64,000 nucleotides of DNA from Microstegium vimineum (GCA_022036555.1 CM039119.1:19743095-19807094), one strand, 5' to 3'. Counted from the stretch's first letter, positions 9,480 through 20,770 are shown. Notes: generated by a model from the letters alone, not told the origin. Numbers and translations are program-made.

Positions 9480-10942
9480 GTTCAGGGACATTAGGAGCAC
9501 GACCAGCAGCATCTGACGGCCCACCGCACGGTACAGTCGGATCCTTAGCAGTCGACAAGCTACCATAAACACACCATAAGAACAAAAACAAGCAAGTCTA
9601 TCAAGGCATGAACAAAAATACGAAATACTTACAAGACAGACGTCCGGTGCACCCTCACAAAACGACGCACAGGAGGTACCCCCGCGGTATTTGGCGGCGC
9701 AACTATGGGCGGGCCCTTTGGCCCGCGAGCAGCACACGACTCAACAGAATGACTGCCTGCCACCTCCAACTCACGTTGCGCACCAACGGGCACCTTGGCC
9801 AGGGGCACCTTGGCGCCCGATCCAGAGGCCCCCTGCCCATCTGCACCGACTAGCGACGTGTCATCCTCCCCATCTGACCCCTCGTCAGTCCAATCGGACA
9901 ACAAGGACGGCTTGGGCACAACACCCTCATTAATACTAAACTTACCGCCAGTATCAACCGACGGCTTCAACTTCCTCCGAGGAGAATCAGCCAGACGCTT
10001 CCCTAGTGAGTCGTCGTGCGCCCGGTGTTTCCCAGCAAAGGGCTCGGGAACCACCCCCTCCGGGAAGACCCACGACCCCCTTCGTCATCCCCACTGTCCT
10101 CCGCATGGACTACCTGCTTGGGTGCCTGGTCGACGCCCGCGGACCACTCAACCAAGGAGACCTGGGAGAAAAGGACAGCGTGGTTTTGCCCACAGAACTA
10201 AAAGCATTCCGTCACCACAATAATCAAACACCGAGGAACAAGCAGAACAAAGAGCATCGAATATCACCTGCGGTGGAGGAGCACCCGAATGGAACGGATC
10301 TCGTGGATCCTTCATATATCCCTGGAAAAGATCGAAGAGCGCGTCAAGTCGGTCGCGTTCGTCCCCAGGCTTCGTCAGCTCTGGAACCTCCCGTGTAGAG
10401 TCGAGGCGACCCGTGTACTCAAACACAGGGTGGACTCTATCCTTGCACGGCTGGAACCTCCGCATGATGAAGTTCTAGCCCACTGCGACCCCATCTACAG
10501 TTGCCCAGTTGACCAGGCCAAGGAGCTCCATGACTTGGCTCATACCGACCGATATTGGGTGCGCCGACCAGCTCGGCTGCGACTCTGGAACGAACGTCTG
10601 GTCTCCGCGGGCATATGGTTCCGCCTAGGGAACGTAGAACCAGTGGGACTTATACTCCACCACCTTGGATCGAAGCAGTGTAGCAATGTAAACATCGGCC
10701 ATTCCCTCACGGAGCTGAAGATACACCGACCCAATGATCTGCGACGCCCCGGTGTCGTTGTATTTCAGCCGGAAGAAATAACAGAAGAGATCAAAATGGG
10801 GATCAATCTCCAAGTACGCTTCGCAAAAGTGAATAAAGACCGCGATGTGCAACACCGAGTTGGGTTGGAGGTTGCACATCGCGATCTGGTAAAAATCCAA
10901 AAAGCCCGCGAAGGAACGGATGAACAGGAACACCAAACCCAC
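9480..10942 (-). pseudogene. Plant transposon protein relic (Transposase_28-like)
   Basis: A minus-strand reading frame from 10942 to about 9480 with several stops. The N-terminal part has MCNLQPNSVLHIAVFIHFCEAYLEIDPHFDLFCYFFRLK, cited here in pieces: QPNSVLHIAVFIHFCEAYL and IDPHFDLFCYFFRLK. It resembles the grass 'putative gypsy type transposon' family (Pfam Transposase_28), common in degenerate retroelements. The middle has TREVPELTKPGDERDRLDAL. The C-terminal part is acidic and Ser/Pro-rich (SDWTDEGSDGEDD). Stops lie near 10622 and 10467. It is bounded by the LTR end at 9471 and by copia element B at about 10940, so both flanks look truncated. Family assignment rests on recalled similarity only. 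Confidence 0.5.
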
Positions 10943-12916
10943 GTATGATTTGAAGTTTGATGAAACTAATGGCTCCCAAGGAGCGCTTGAGGAATGTGAT
11001 GTAGGTGATTAACCCTTGAGGGAGGCAATGAATAACATGCCAATTGGTGCTATCAACCCGCAAAAGGTGGAAGAAGTTGAAGATGAAGCTAATCAAGATC
11101 CTTCTCCACCCCCACACGCCTCAAGTTGATGAAGAAAAAGTGAGGGAAGCACAAGAAGATTCATTCATCCCTCGAGATCAAGCCGAGGCCGAAGCTCAAA
11201 ATGTTGAAGCACCAAATCCCCCTCCTCAAGTGGTTGATAGAAGATCAACACCTATCCTTCAAGCTCACCCTTTATGATCAAATCATAGGGAGTCCATCAA
11301 AGGGAGTGATGACTCGTTCTAGACTTGCATCTTATGTTGAACATCACTCTTTTGTTTCCTTTGTTGAGCCTACATGTGTAGAAGATGCACTTGCGGATCC
11401 AAATTGGGTGAATGCCATGCATGAAGAACTCAACAACTTCACTCGGAACCAAGTGTGGACACTTGAAGAAAGGCCCAAAGGAGCAAGAATCATTGGCACC
11501 AAGTGGGTGTTTCGGAACAAGCAAGATGATCAAGGCCAAGTTGTGAGGAACAAGGCAAGATTGGTGGCAAAGGGGTTCTCTTAAGTAGAAGGACTTGATT
11601 TTGGAGAGACCTTTGCCCCGGTTGCAAGACTAGAAGTCATTCGTATCCTTTTCGCGTATGCTTCACATCACAAGATGAAACTCTTTTAAATGGATGTGAA
11701 GAGCGCCTTCTTAAATGGTTTCATTAATGAACTTGTATATGTCTCACAACCTCCCAGGTTTGAAGACTCAAATTGTCCTAATCATGTGTATAGGTTGTCC
11801 AAGACGCTCTATGGATTGAAGCAAGCACCCCGTGCTTGGTATGAAAAGCTAAGTGACTTCCTACTCAAGAAGGGCTTCAAGATCGGGAAAGTTGATACCA
11901 CACTCTTCACCAAGAAGCTTAATGGAGAGATCTTTGTTTGCCAAGTATATGTCGATGACATTATATTTGGGTCAATAAACCAAGATCATTGCAAGGAGTT
12001 TGGTGACTCGATGTCCAAGGAATTTGAGATGTCAATGATTGGTGAGCTAACCTTCTTCCTTGGCTTCCAAGTGAAGCAATTGAGGGAGGGCACCTTCATA
12101 TCTCAAGAGAAGTACACTCAAGATGTGCTCAAGAACTTCAAGATGGAGGATTGCAAGCCAATCAAGACCCCTAAGCCTACTAATGGACATCTCAACCTTG
12201 ATGAGGGAGGTAAACCAATTGATCAAACTCTCTATCGTTCTATGATCGGTAGTTTACTTTACCTCACCGCATCTAGGCCAGATATCATGTTTAGTGTGTG
12301 TATGTGTGCAAGGTTTCAAGCTAATCCTAAGGAATCGCACTTAAGTGCCATAAAAAGAATCCTTAGGTACATAAAGCACACCCCTAGCATTGGCCTTTGG
12401 TATCCCAAAGGGGCTCCCTTCCAACTTGTGGGCTATTCTGATTTGGATTATGCCGAGTGTAAGGTTGATAGGAAGAGTACCTCCGGAGGGTGCCATTTGC
12501 TAGGAAGATCACTTGTTTCTTGGTCTTCCAAAAAGCAAAATAGCGTGGCATTGTCTACCGCCGAGGCGGAATACATAGCCGCGGGAGTTTGTTGTGAACA
12601 AATCTTATACATGAAACAAACGCTTGTTGATTATGGCATTGCTTTAAAATATGTTGCACTTTTGTGTGATAATGAAAGCGCCGTAAAACTTGCAAATAAC
12701 CCGGTTCAACACTCTCGCACCAAGCACATAGATATTCGCCATCACTTTCTTAGAGACCATGTGGCACAAAAGGATATCACACTAGTGGGAGTTAGAAGCG
12801 AAGAGCAATTAGCGGATATCTTCACAAAACCACTCGATGAGACAACCTTTTGTCGGTTGAGAAACGAGTTAAATGTACTTGATCACTCTAACTTCGCTAA
12901 AAATGAGCTTGTGTGA
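10940..12916 (+). pseudogene. Element B copia reverse transcriptase and RNase H (5'-truncated)
   Basis: Copia pol begins abruptly near 10940 (YDLKFDETNGSQ) with no gag, protease or integrase upstream. The linker has a stop and a frameshift near 11130. The RT then runs WVNAMHEELNNFTRNQVW, GTKWVFRNKQDD, a stop at 11582, another at about 11688, and continues open from 11690 to 12916 for 408 codons with MDVKSAFLNG, LYGLKQAPRAWY, the catalytic YVDDIIFGS, and RNase H (GYSDLDYAECKVDRKSTSGG, ALSTAEAEYIAA, HIDIRHHFLRDH, ADIFTKPL). The sequence is of SIRE/Maximus type. Two point stops before 11690 inactivate it. Confidence 0.9.
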
Positions 12917-14509
12917 ACCATCAATGCATTCATATGTAAAATAACATGTTTAATTTAGTAATGCACATAGGCTTGGCTAACGCGGTTAAGATAACCGCCC
13001 TCAAAGCATGTGACAAAACTTAACCGCGGTTTAAACTTGCAAGCAACCTAGATTCAATTTCAAGTAATGCATTGCATATGCATGTGTTTCTTGCCATTCC
13101 TTTTTGGTTAAGTTTGAGGATCTGCTAGGTTCGTCCACTTAGGGGAGCATTCCAAGCTCAAGTTGTTACTATACCCCTCTTGTGGCCCTATGATGTCTCC
13201 TTGTGTTTCCATTCGACTATTTTGAGCTAAAAACTAGTCTAAATCCTATGCAAAATATTTGAAAATGAGGGTTTGAGAGATGGTTCCCAAATCAAGTCCA
13301 ATCATGTGTTATTTGCTTCTTATTGGGATTCGGACTTGGTTGGCAGAAAGACACAAAAATCAATTTTGAAAAACTTTGTTTTAAAAGGCAACAGACGCTG
13401 CCATCGGACGCACAGCCAAAATTGCCTCAACGTCCGATGCGATCGTCTGATACAAAACCCAGCTCGGCCAAGGGGCATCGGACGCTTCCAGCTTCCGATG
13501 CGAGGGCATCTGACGTGTTCGATGCGTCAGGGTGCTCTCTGGACCCTCTCTGGACAGGCGATGGACACTCCATCGCAGCCTCCGATGGTTCGCAATGGTG
13601 CGTCCGATGCGAACTTACCGAGCGATATTGGTTTTAAAAACTTCTCTTCCTCCTCGGTCGGTTCCCGTTCAGATTCGTACGCCACCGCCGCCTCGCCCTC
13701 GCCATCACCTTGCCGGAGCACCCTGCCGCGGGTGAGCTCACCTCTCAGTGCCGCCAGCCGCTCAACGCAGCAAGCCGCCCCCTGTCTCTCTCTGTCTCGT
13801 ACGCTTTAGCTGAGCAGAGGCTCCTCTGCGCCGCCCTTCAGTGTGCTGCTATCGCCGTTTCTGTGAGCATCTCACCGGAGTTCAGCCGCTGTTCATCCAG
13901 CAGAGGCCCTCGTCCTCGACCTTCCTTCCTTTGCTAAGGTGATTCTTACTTCCTATCTACCCATCCTTAACCCTAACTGCCTAATCACTTAGGGTTTGAT
14001 CTCCAGTATCACCTTTGCATGCCACCACTCAAATTGCAACTCAATTTCATTTTTCTCTTCCATGAACTGCCACCTAAGCCTAAGTCTACTCAATTCCATC
14101 TTGTTTAGGTTACAGATTGATTGACATTGACCGAGGAATTCTTATCTATTCTCGTTTTGTCACTTGGTTGAGGTAGATTTCAGATTCGATCTAATTCTTA
14201 CCCAATTCATGCTTCTCGATAGACCTTTCTTATTCCTAGATTATATGCTTATGTTATATATCTCTCTAATTCTATCGTGTAGTGGATTTGCAATCAAAGG
14301 TTGATAGATTGAACTCGGGGCAAAGCCTGCGAATACATAACAAGGCAAAGCCTCGAGAGGATTAGTCCAGGGCTTGAGAGCCACTCTTGTTTGATTGTGT
14401 CGGTAGATTGATTAGAGATTGCTGATCAGGTGTCAGTGAGATTCTATTTGGTTCTCTTTGTTAGTGGCAATTGTTCTTTTTAGTGGCAGTTGAGTTCTTG
14501 TTCTTGCAG
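12917..14509 (+). other. Element B region between pol and env-like ORF
   Basis: About 1.6 kb without a supported gene. 13386-13612 is dense in CATCGGACG and CGTCCGATG words in both orientations. 13640-13936 is GC-rich and could be an untranslated first exon, with a possible donor at about 13938 (taagGTGATT). 14000-14500 is AT-rich and ends in a 3' splice-site-like tract just before the env-like start. Confidence 0.5.
14499..14509 (+). promoter_or_regulatory. 3' splice-site-like tract before the env-like ORF
   Basis: The tract ttgttcttgcag ends at 14509, ten bases before the ATG at 14519. A pyrimidine-rich acceptor here would fit expression of the env-like ORF from a spliced subgenomic RNA. 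Confidence 0.45.
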
Positions 14510-14518
14510 TGCCCGGCA

Positions 14519-17233
14519 ATGGCACGTGTGAAGAATGTTAGCCCTGCTCCTAGTGGCGGTGATGACCCTCCACCTCCATGTCGTCAGCTCACCGCTCAGG
14601 AGAAGGGCAAGGCGAAGAAGGTTTCAAAGAAGCGCAAGAGACCTCTGATGGATCCAGCATCAATAGCAGAAGTAGAGGCAGCAAAGGCAGTTGAGCAGGG
14701 TGGACGTCGCGCCAGCTTGAGGATTGGTTCCTCTCCTTGCCATGGAGCGCGTCATGAGTCCCCCTCTCGCACTGAGACAGAGTCAGAGCCCCCAGAGGCT
14801 ACAAAGGGAGAGGAGACAGAGCAGACTGAGGCCACTGAGCCTCCTTGAGTTGAGGAGCTTGTTTCACGACGTGTCATGCACTCTCGCCTCTCGGTGCCAC
14901 CTAGGCCCGACGGTCAAAGGCGCAATGATAGACCTCCAGCTCGACCACTTCTACCAGACCTAGTGAGGTACTAGGTCCGTGGTCTGATAGCGAAGCAGAT
15001 ACAGGACATGAGGTTTGTGGACTTCCAGACTTGGTTCCCAGCTTAGCGTGACCCTCATGCCAGTCCAGACTTCTACACTACCTCGCACGAGGACTTCTAT
15101 AGAGGTTTTGTTGAGACATGAGTCCAGATTAGAGCTCAGAGGATATGCCCACTCCAGTCCATCATTGATGTCAGTGGCCCTAAGATTGCTCAGTACTTGG
15201 ACTACCTACCAGGCTTGATAGGATTGATTGGTCGTACAGGCAACTATTAGGAGGACTAGGTCAGACAGTTCTATGCTTCATTGTGGGCCTCTCTAGATCA
15301 TCAGTTTATCCACTTTGCCTTCAGAAGTCAGGACATCAGGATCTATGCTACCAGATTCAGAGAGATCTTCTACCTGGAGGCTTCACAGACACGGATCCAC
15401 TCACTTTGCTACGGGGATCAGGAGGCCCCTCGTTGACCTCGCGACGGAAGGTACCCTCCATAGACTTTATGCGGTCATGTTTCATAGAGCCGTTCGGGGA
15501 CGAATCTAGTCGATGCCCGCATGACCTCATGCCGATTGCCCGTGTCCTGAACAAGGTTATGAGGCGCACTCTACTTCCTAGAGTTGGAGCACGCGAGGCA
15601 CTTACTCACTTAAAGTTGTGGTTACTCGCTCACTTAGTCCGCCGAGAGAAGTTTGATATCTAGGATCTACTTGTTAGTGAGATGGAGGACATCATAGCTG
15701 AGGGCTACAGAGGACACAGGAAGCTACCATATGCTCACTGGATTTCTTGGTTGTTGGTTGCTTGTGATTCTTCTATCGTTCTCTCTACTACACTCACTTG
15801 ATCAGCTATAGTCTTTCCTGAGTACAACATGAGTCAGCTGGTTACCCATAGTGGCAGAGGACGTGACAAACACAGACAGGGTCCTCACACACGACAGACC
15901 AGCATCTTGTCGGATACAGAGGAGCAACTGGACGCTGCGGTTCAGGGATAGCTGTGTCAGAGCTCGTAGACTTAGACGCTCAGCCAGAGGGGATGCTGAT
16001 GCTTACAGGGAGGACCCCCCTTTAGACAGCTCAGACAAGGACTACCAACCCATACCTGAGTATGCACCTCAATCACACGACCACGAGGCTGGTGGGTCTA
16101 GTTCAGCTCCAGCTCTAGCCTCAGGCACGTCAGAGGCCACACTACTCTCTATCCTTTCGAGGATGTAGGAGGAGCAGTCCAGACAGGCAGAGGAGCAGAG
16201 GAGACAGGTAGAGGAGGTCTGGAGGCTTGCAGCGCAGCAACTTGTAGCCCAGGCTCAGTCACAGGCTAGGCAGGACGAGTTCCAGCTACAGTTCCTTTCC
16301 TTCCAGAAACAGCAGACTGAGATTCAACGAGAATAGATAGAGCTACTTAATTGTCTTCTCAGCTCTAGCTCCAGACCCTCTCAGACACCATAGTTCGAGC
16401 TACCTAGTACTTCTCAGTAGCAGTTCACCTCTCAGCCCGAGCCTACTCTAGTGGTGGTTCCGACTCCAACTTTACCGTCCAATGAACATTAGAGTCAGCC
16501 ACCAGCTTCACCAGTTTACCAGACACCAATGACACAGGTGTCATCTTAGTTAGCTTCTTCGGGTGAGTTTCACACAGGCTTCACACCTTCTCGGGGAGCT
16601 ACCATTGAGGAGGCCACTCGAGATCTTACCGCCTCCTACTGAGAGTTGACTAGAAAGGATTCCCCAGTCAGAGCAGGGCTTGACACTCAGCCAATAGAGG
16701 TTCCTCCTCCGACGATGGGCACCCATCTTTCTTCAGTTGCCTCATCGGAGATTGTACCAGACTGCTCTACTCAGATAGTGACCACCCCTCCTCTTATTGC
16801 CATCACTACAGATGCTACGACAGTTGTCTCAAAGGCAGTTCAGATAGGGGAGTTAGAGGCACCAGCAGAGTCTCAGGGTCAACAGGCAGAGGTTACAACA
16901 ACAGAGAACTTGCAGAGCTTGCAGTGACCCCTTCTTCATAGCCTCGTGTTTACTCTCAGAGTCATTGCGACTACACCTACCAAGGCAGAACTGTCGGAGG
17001 CTCCAGCTCAGACTGTTACACCTTCAGAACCTCAGGGGGAGTTAGGCGAGTCAGCAGCAGCTTTTCAGTCAGCAACTCCAGTCACTGAGACTTCTCCAGC
17101 TGAGCCTACCCAGACAGCTTCTACTTTAGTGCCAGATACTCAGGGAGAGGATTCAGATGATGAGGCAGATCTTTTAGAGTTCATCCTTCTCAATCATGAT
17201 GCAGCTGCTTCGGCTCCACCACCAGATGCCTAG
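14519..17233 (+). pseudogene. Element B env-like ORF (many stops)
   Basis: Starts MARVKNVSPAPSGGDDPP and reads with stops to 17233. The N-terminal part is basic (KGKAKKVSKKRKR, likely a nuclear signal). The central part, about 15050-15700, is a conserved grass retroelement domain (FYTTSHEDFYRGFV, RFREIFYLEASQTRIHSL, LPRVGAREALTHLKLWLLAHL). About 16165-16345 is a Gln/Glu-rich coiled coil (EEQSRQAEEQRRQVEE). The C-terminal third is Thr/Pro/Glu-rich and ends DDEADLLEFILLNHDAA. A coiled coil in an ORF after RNase H matches SIRE-type env-like genes. I see no clear signal peptide or transmembrane segment. At least fifteen stops, mainly TAG and TGA. Its first 14 residues also resemble the H3 tail weakly. 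Confidence 0.65.
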
Positions 17234-17247
17234 TTTTTGGTGCTAGA

Positions 17248-17266
17248 CACCAAAGGGGGAGAGGGT
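17248..17266 (+). other. Internal polypurine-rich tract after env-like ORF
   Basis: Reads caccaaagggggagagggt just after the env-like stop. It resembles the main PPT at 17739. It may be a second priming tract or a chance purine run. Confidence 0.35.
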
Positions 17267-17331
17267 TTGAGTATCAATGATAGTGGGAGGGATTTGATTT
17301 CTTTGTGCGATTTATATTCCCCGTACTCGCC

Positions 17332-17457
17332 TTTGGTTGTGAGATACTTGATTGTGTGACAAACTTTTATGTGTGATTCATATCTACTTTTCATGCATTG
17401 TATATATGTGTGATGCTTTTGGTTGTGAGATACTTGATTGTGTGACAAACTTTTATG
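17332..17457 (+). repeat. Perfect 40-bp direct repeat in element B 3' region
   Basis: 17332-17371 and 17418-17457 are identical (starting tttggttgtgagatacttga), 46 bp apart. They lie between the env-like ORF and the PPT. Confidence 0.85.
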
Positions 17458-17738
17458 CTTTACTAATATATGTTTGTGAGTTGTCACTTGGTTCATGATA
17501 TGCCTCTATGCTCTAATGATTGTGCTTCCGCGACACACTCTGATGTATCCTTTGAGTATATCATGAGGTACTCTTGTTATTCATTTCATATCTTATGATA
17601 CCTGTTGTGGCTTGGCTTGGATGAGCAAGTTTTATTCACTCTTATTCACTAACCCTTGCTTAATCCATCCAAGTCACTTGGAAATCCTCATCATGTCCTT
17701 TCATATCTTATACTCGAGGAATATTGTCGTTAATCACC

Positions 17739-17999
17739 AAAAAGGGGGAGATTGAAGAATCATGGCCCTATTGGTTTCGGTGATTAACGATAAGTGGATG
17801 TTATTATGGCTAATGTGTATTTTGCAGAGGCTATGTATAGCTTAGCCATGGTAACTAATGTGAATGGGCACCTTATAGTTGTCTATTGCCCCTAAGATGG
17901 ATATCGTTTCAGATTTCAAAGAGAAGATGATGAAGACCCTAGAGTGATAGGTCTAAGTGCCATAAGGAGATGAAGGGCACTTAGTATAGAAAGGGATTT
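17739..17999 (+). repeat. Element B polypurine tract and partial 3' LTR
   Basis: The PPT aaaaagggggag (17739-17750) is followed by TGAAGAATCATGG at 17753, taken as the LTR start. Only about 247 bp remain before the LTR of element C begins at 18000. Confidence 0.65.
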
Positions 18000-19239
18000 T
18001 GCGAACACATGGTTGATATGTGCCCATGTTATTTAGTTTTGTGATGAGTGATTGATCAACATTGGAGTGTTTCAGTTTGAGCGATTTCACTAACCTTACT
18101 GCGAAACCAGAAAACGTGTGACTGTCTATCGGCTTGTGGTATGTAGGTGCTAGGCCCGGAGACAGTGGTCAATGGCAAGGTGAAGGTCGAGTAGAGGCTT
18201 GTCGTGCCGTTGGACTGAGAGCAGTGAAGGGTGGAAGCGAGGCTCGGACAGACGGACCGGAGGACCGGCGGACTAGCTGTGGTGGCTAGTACTTGGCACC
18301 AGTGAGCGCGAGAAGACATGGAGGTAGACCGTGTTGACCAAGTCAAGATAACTGGCGAGCGAGTCGAGTAGGAGGCTCATGGGGACTCGGAGCCGAGTCG
18401 GGCAAGGATGAGGTGGCACGAGTCGAGCGGTTTGGTAGTTTGGGCCTCAAAACCACCGGTGGACGGTTTTCGAGTTTGGGCCTCAAAACTCAAGGTTCGA
18501 CAGTTGAGCCCAAAGCTACCGGTGGCGGGTTTCGCGTGTTTGGACCTCAAAACCGGAGTGGAGCTTCCGAGGAAGAGGACACGGCACGTGGCGGAATCCT
18601 GGAGGTTGCATCGAGGCGATGGCAAGTCCAGGCAGGAAACGGGGTCGTCCAATGAAAACCTAGAAGATATTTCGGGAGCTTGGACTGCAGTGTCTCAGGA
18701 CTAGGTAGTTCACTCATGTATTGAGGGGCTAAGTGAAAATGTCCACTTAGACCTCCTGATAAGAAGATGAAGGGTTATCTTCGTCCTCACCTCTTGCATT
18801 TGTTTCTTCCACCTCCCACTCTTTAGGTTCCCTCTCTCTACTCTTCATGCTTGAGGTCCACGGATGATGAACATGTAGAACTTGTTTCTGTGTCAAGGAA
18901 TGGAGGTTGTAACCTCCTCGTGTCCTCCGGGATTCGATTCTTGAATTGCTTGTCTCATGTTCTTCGCGTTTTTGCAATTCCCCTCTACCGGTCTTTTGCT
19001 TGATCTCTCTCGTTTCTTCATCTTTTTGCAAACCACTTGTTGGAGAAGGTGCTAGGATCCCTTGTAAAGGTTTTGACCAAAGGAATCAAGTTTGTTTGGG
19101 GTGAGCACGCAGATCAGGCGATTTTCCTTTCTCTGATTACTTTTCTTCCCCTCTCGGATTTTGATTTATCCCAAATTTTGTGAGGCACCAAAGGCTATGA
19201 AACTCATGGCGTAGCATCAATACTACCTCAAGAGCCTGC

Positions 19240-20501
19240 TGTTAATATTTGTTAACACAGACAGAAGAATCACTAGAAAGTAATCCGCAAGCGCACGAAT
19301 ACCGATGAGCACTTCACCCGGGAGATTATCCAGAGTATCGTAATTTATTTTTCCGCAAGGAGAAAGGGTGCATCTAACTAACCAAATCTATTGCTATTAA
19401 CCTTTAGGCTACAAACAAGGTGATTTTGATATGAGCGATTAGAGAAAACCGCGATAGCAATCTCGTTCTAGTCTATATAAGATATGAGCTATTATTCTAT
19501 TGGAGAGAACCGTCGAGATAAGAGACACCTCAGAGGATGCTTAGCACGCGGCCTATAAACCCTACCGATCCTTCTAACGGGATTGTGGGTTCCAAAGGTA
19601 TCTACGGAATTGTCACTTTCCGAGCTATTACCACAGATCCGGCTAGACAGGGGATATCTATGAGTATCCTAGCCCAAACACCACGTTTACGCTAGAGACG
19701 ATTACCCTACTCTCTACGCGAAGAGAATAAAGTAAACTCACAGACCAAAGAATAATAAAACAGAGAACTTACTAGAATTAGAAGTCAAAATACCGAAGAA
19801 ATCCTAAGAGCAAGCCTCAGGTTAGGAGTCTTGATCCTAAAGATACAAACTGGAGAGGAGACACCGACAGGCCAGGCTTCCTCCAATCCACACCTCCACT
19901 CTAACTCTCTCAATCTAGAAGAGTAAACTCTAATCTCACATGGAAACTAAGGATAGTTTCTCTTGAATGCTAAGCCCTAGAGAATAGATCCATAAGGGAT
20001 CTTCTCTAGCGAATCCTCTCTAGAAAATATGCAAATGAATAATGGATTGTCTTTAGCCAGAGGGCAGGGGTCCTCGTATAGCCCCCTCAAATGATCGTCA
20101 GTCGTCGGATCAAATTGACCTTAATAGAGGGTTTAGATTAAACCTCAAAGGCGGTGGAACCCTAATCCACGAGGTGGAACCTGATTGGCTCTAGGCCTTG
20201 GACGGCCGCCCTAGGGGGGAGGGCGCCCGCCCTACCCTGCTGACAGGTGGGCCCCTCCTTCCAGGGGGTTGGTTCTGGAGTCTTTTAGATTACTCTTTTT
20301 CATTCGGAAGTGTTATGTGTATGTAATCCTTACTTGTGGGCCTCTTTTGTTATTTTGCAGTTGTCTCCCTACAGAAACAGATAAACACCAAAACTCGTGG
20401 AATTATGTCAGTTAAAACCCTATGTCTAGGTGGTGTGTTGCAAATATATCCTTTCTTTTGCTTAGTTGACACTTAGAATTGATACTTAAGAGGTGTCAAC
20501 A
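19240..20501 (+). repeat. Solo LTR, 1262 bp, inserted in element C 5' LTR
   Basis: TGTTAATATT at 19240 and GTGTCAACA at 20501 are flanked by a perfect 5-bp duplication CCTGC (19235-19239 and 20502-20506). The empty site is seen in the 3' LTR (caggagcctgcccac, about 31547). It is related to the LTRs at 40292, 55205 and 61222 through blocks such as TTCACCCGGGAG and tccgcaag. No coding sequence. Confidence 0.9.
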
Positions 20502-20770
20502 CCTGCCCACAAAATTTAGGGACAATCCGAGTTGATTTGATCCAGTTTGAACAGTTTCCAGCAATCAGCCGAAATCAGCTCGCTGATACCGGACATGTCC
20601 AGTATGAATTCCGGACGTGTCTGGTACTTTTCCCTTTGGAATTTTGAGCTGAAAATTTGTGGAGACCTGCGCCTTGGTCTCTTGAGGTCGCTCTGTGCCA
20701 AAAAGCATACCAGACGTGTCCGGTATTCATACCGGACGTGTCCGGTATTCATTGGAGCAGCGGCCCAAGT

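Larger units (their letters stand above)
10940..17999 (+). mobile_element. Element B: Ty1/copia SIRE/Maximus-like, truncated at both ends
   Basis: Contains RT-RNase H, a long untranslated stretch, an env-like ORF, two purine-rich tracts and the first ~250 bp of a 3' LTR (17753-17999). The 5' half is missing and the 3' LTR is interrupted by element C at 18000. An env-like ORF downstream of RNase H is the hallmark of the SIRE/Maximus lineage. Confidence 0.75.

Noticed and set aside
10289..10948. 219-codon plus-strand ORF
   Set aside because: Antisense shadow of the minus-strand transposon protein relic, which carries the recognisable motifs.
17230..17496. Minus-strand 88-codon ORF with repeated HNQVSHNQ-type words
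   Set aside because: Produced by the 40-bp direct repeat in untranslated sequence.
17995..18004. TSD of element C at its left end (gattt)
   Set aside because: Cannot be tested because the right end runs into a second internal region instead of flanking DNA.
18747..19031. Minus-strand 94-codon ORF, also seen at 31063-31347
   Set aside because: Present in both LTRs of element C only because the LTRs are copies. No domain, and antisense to the element.
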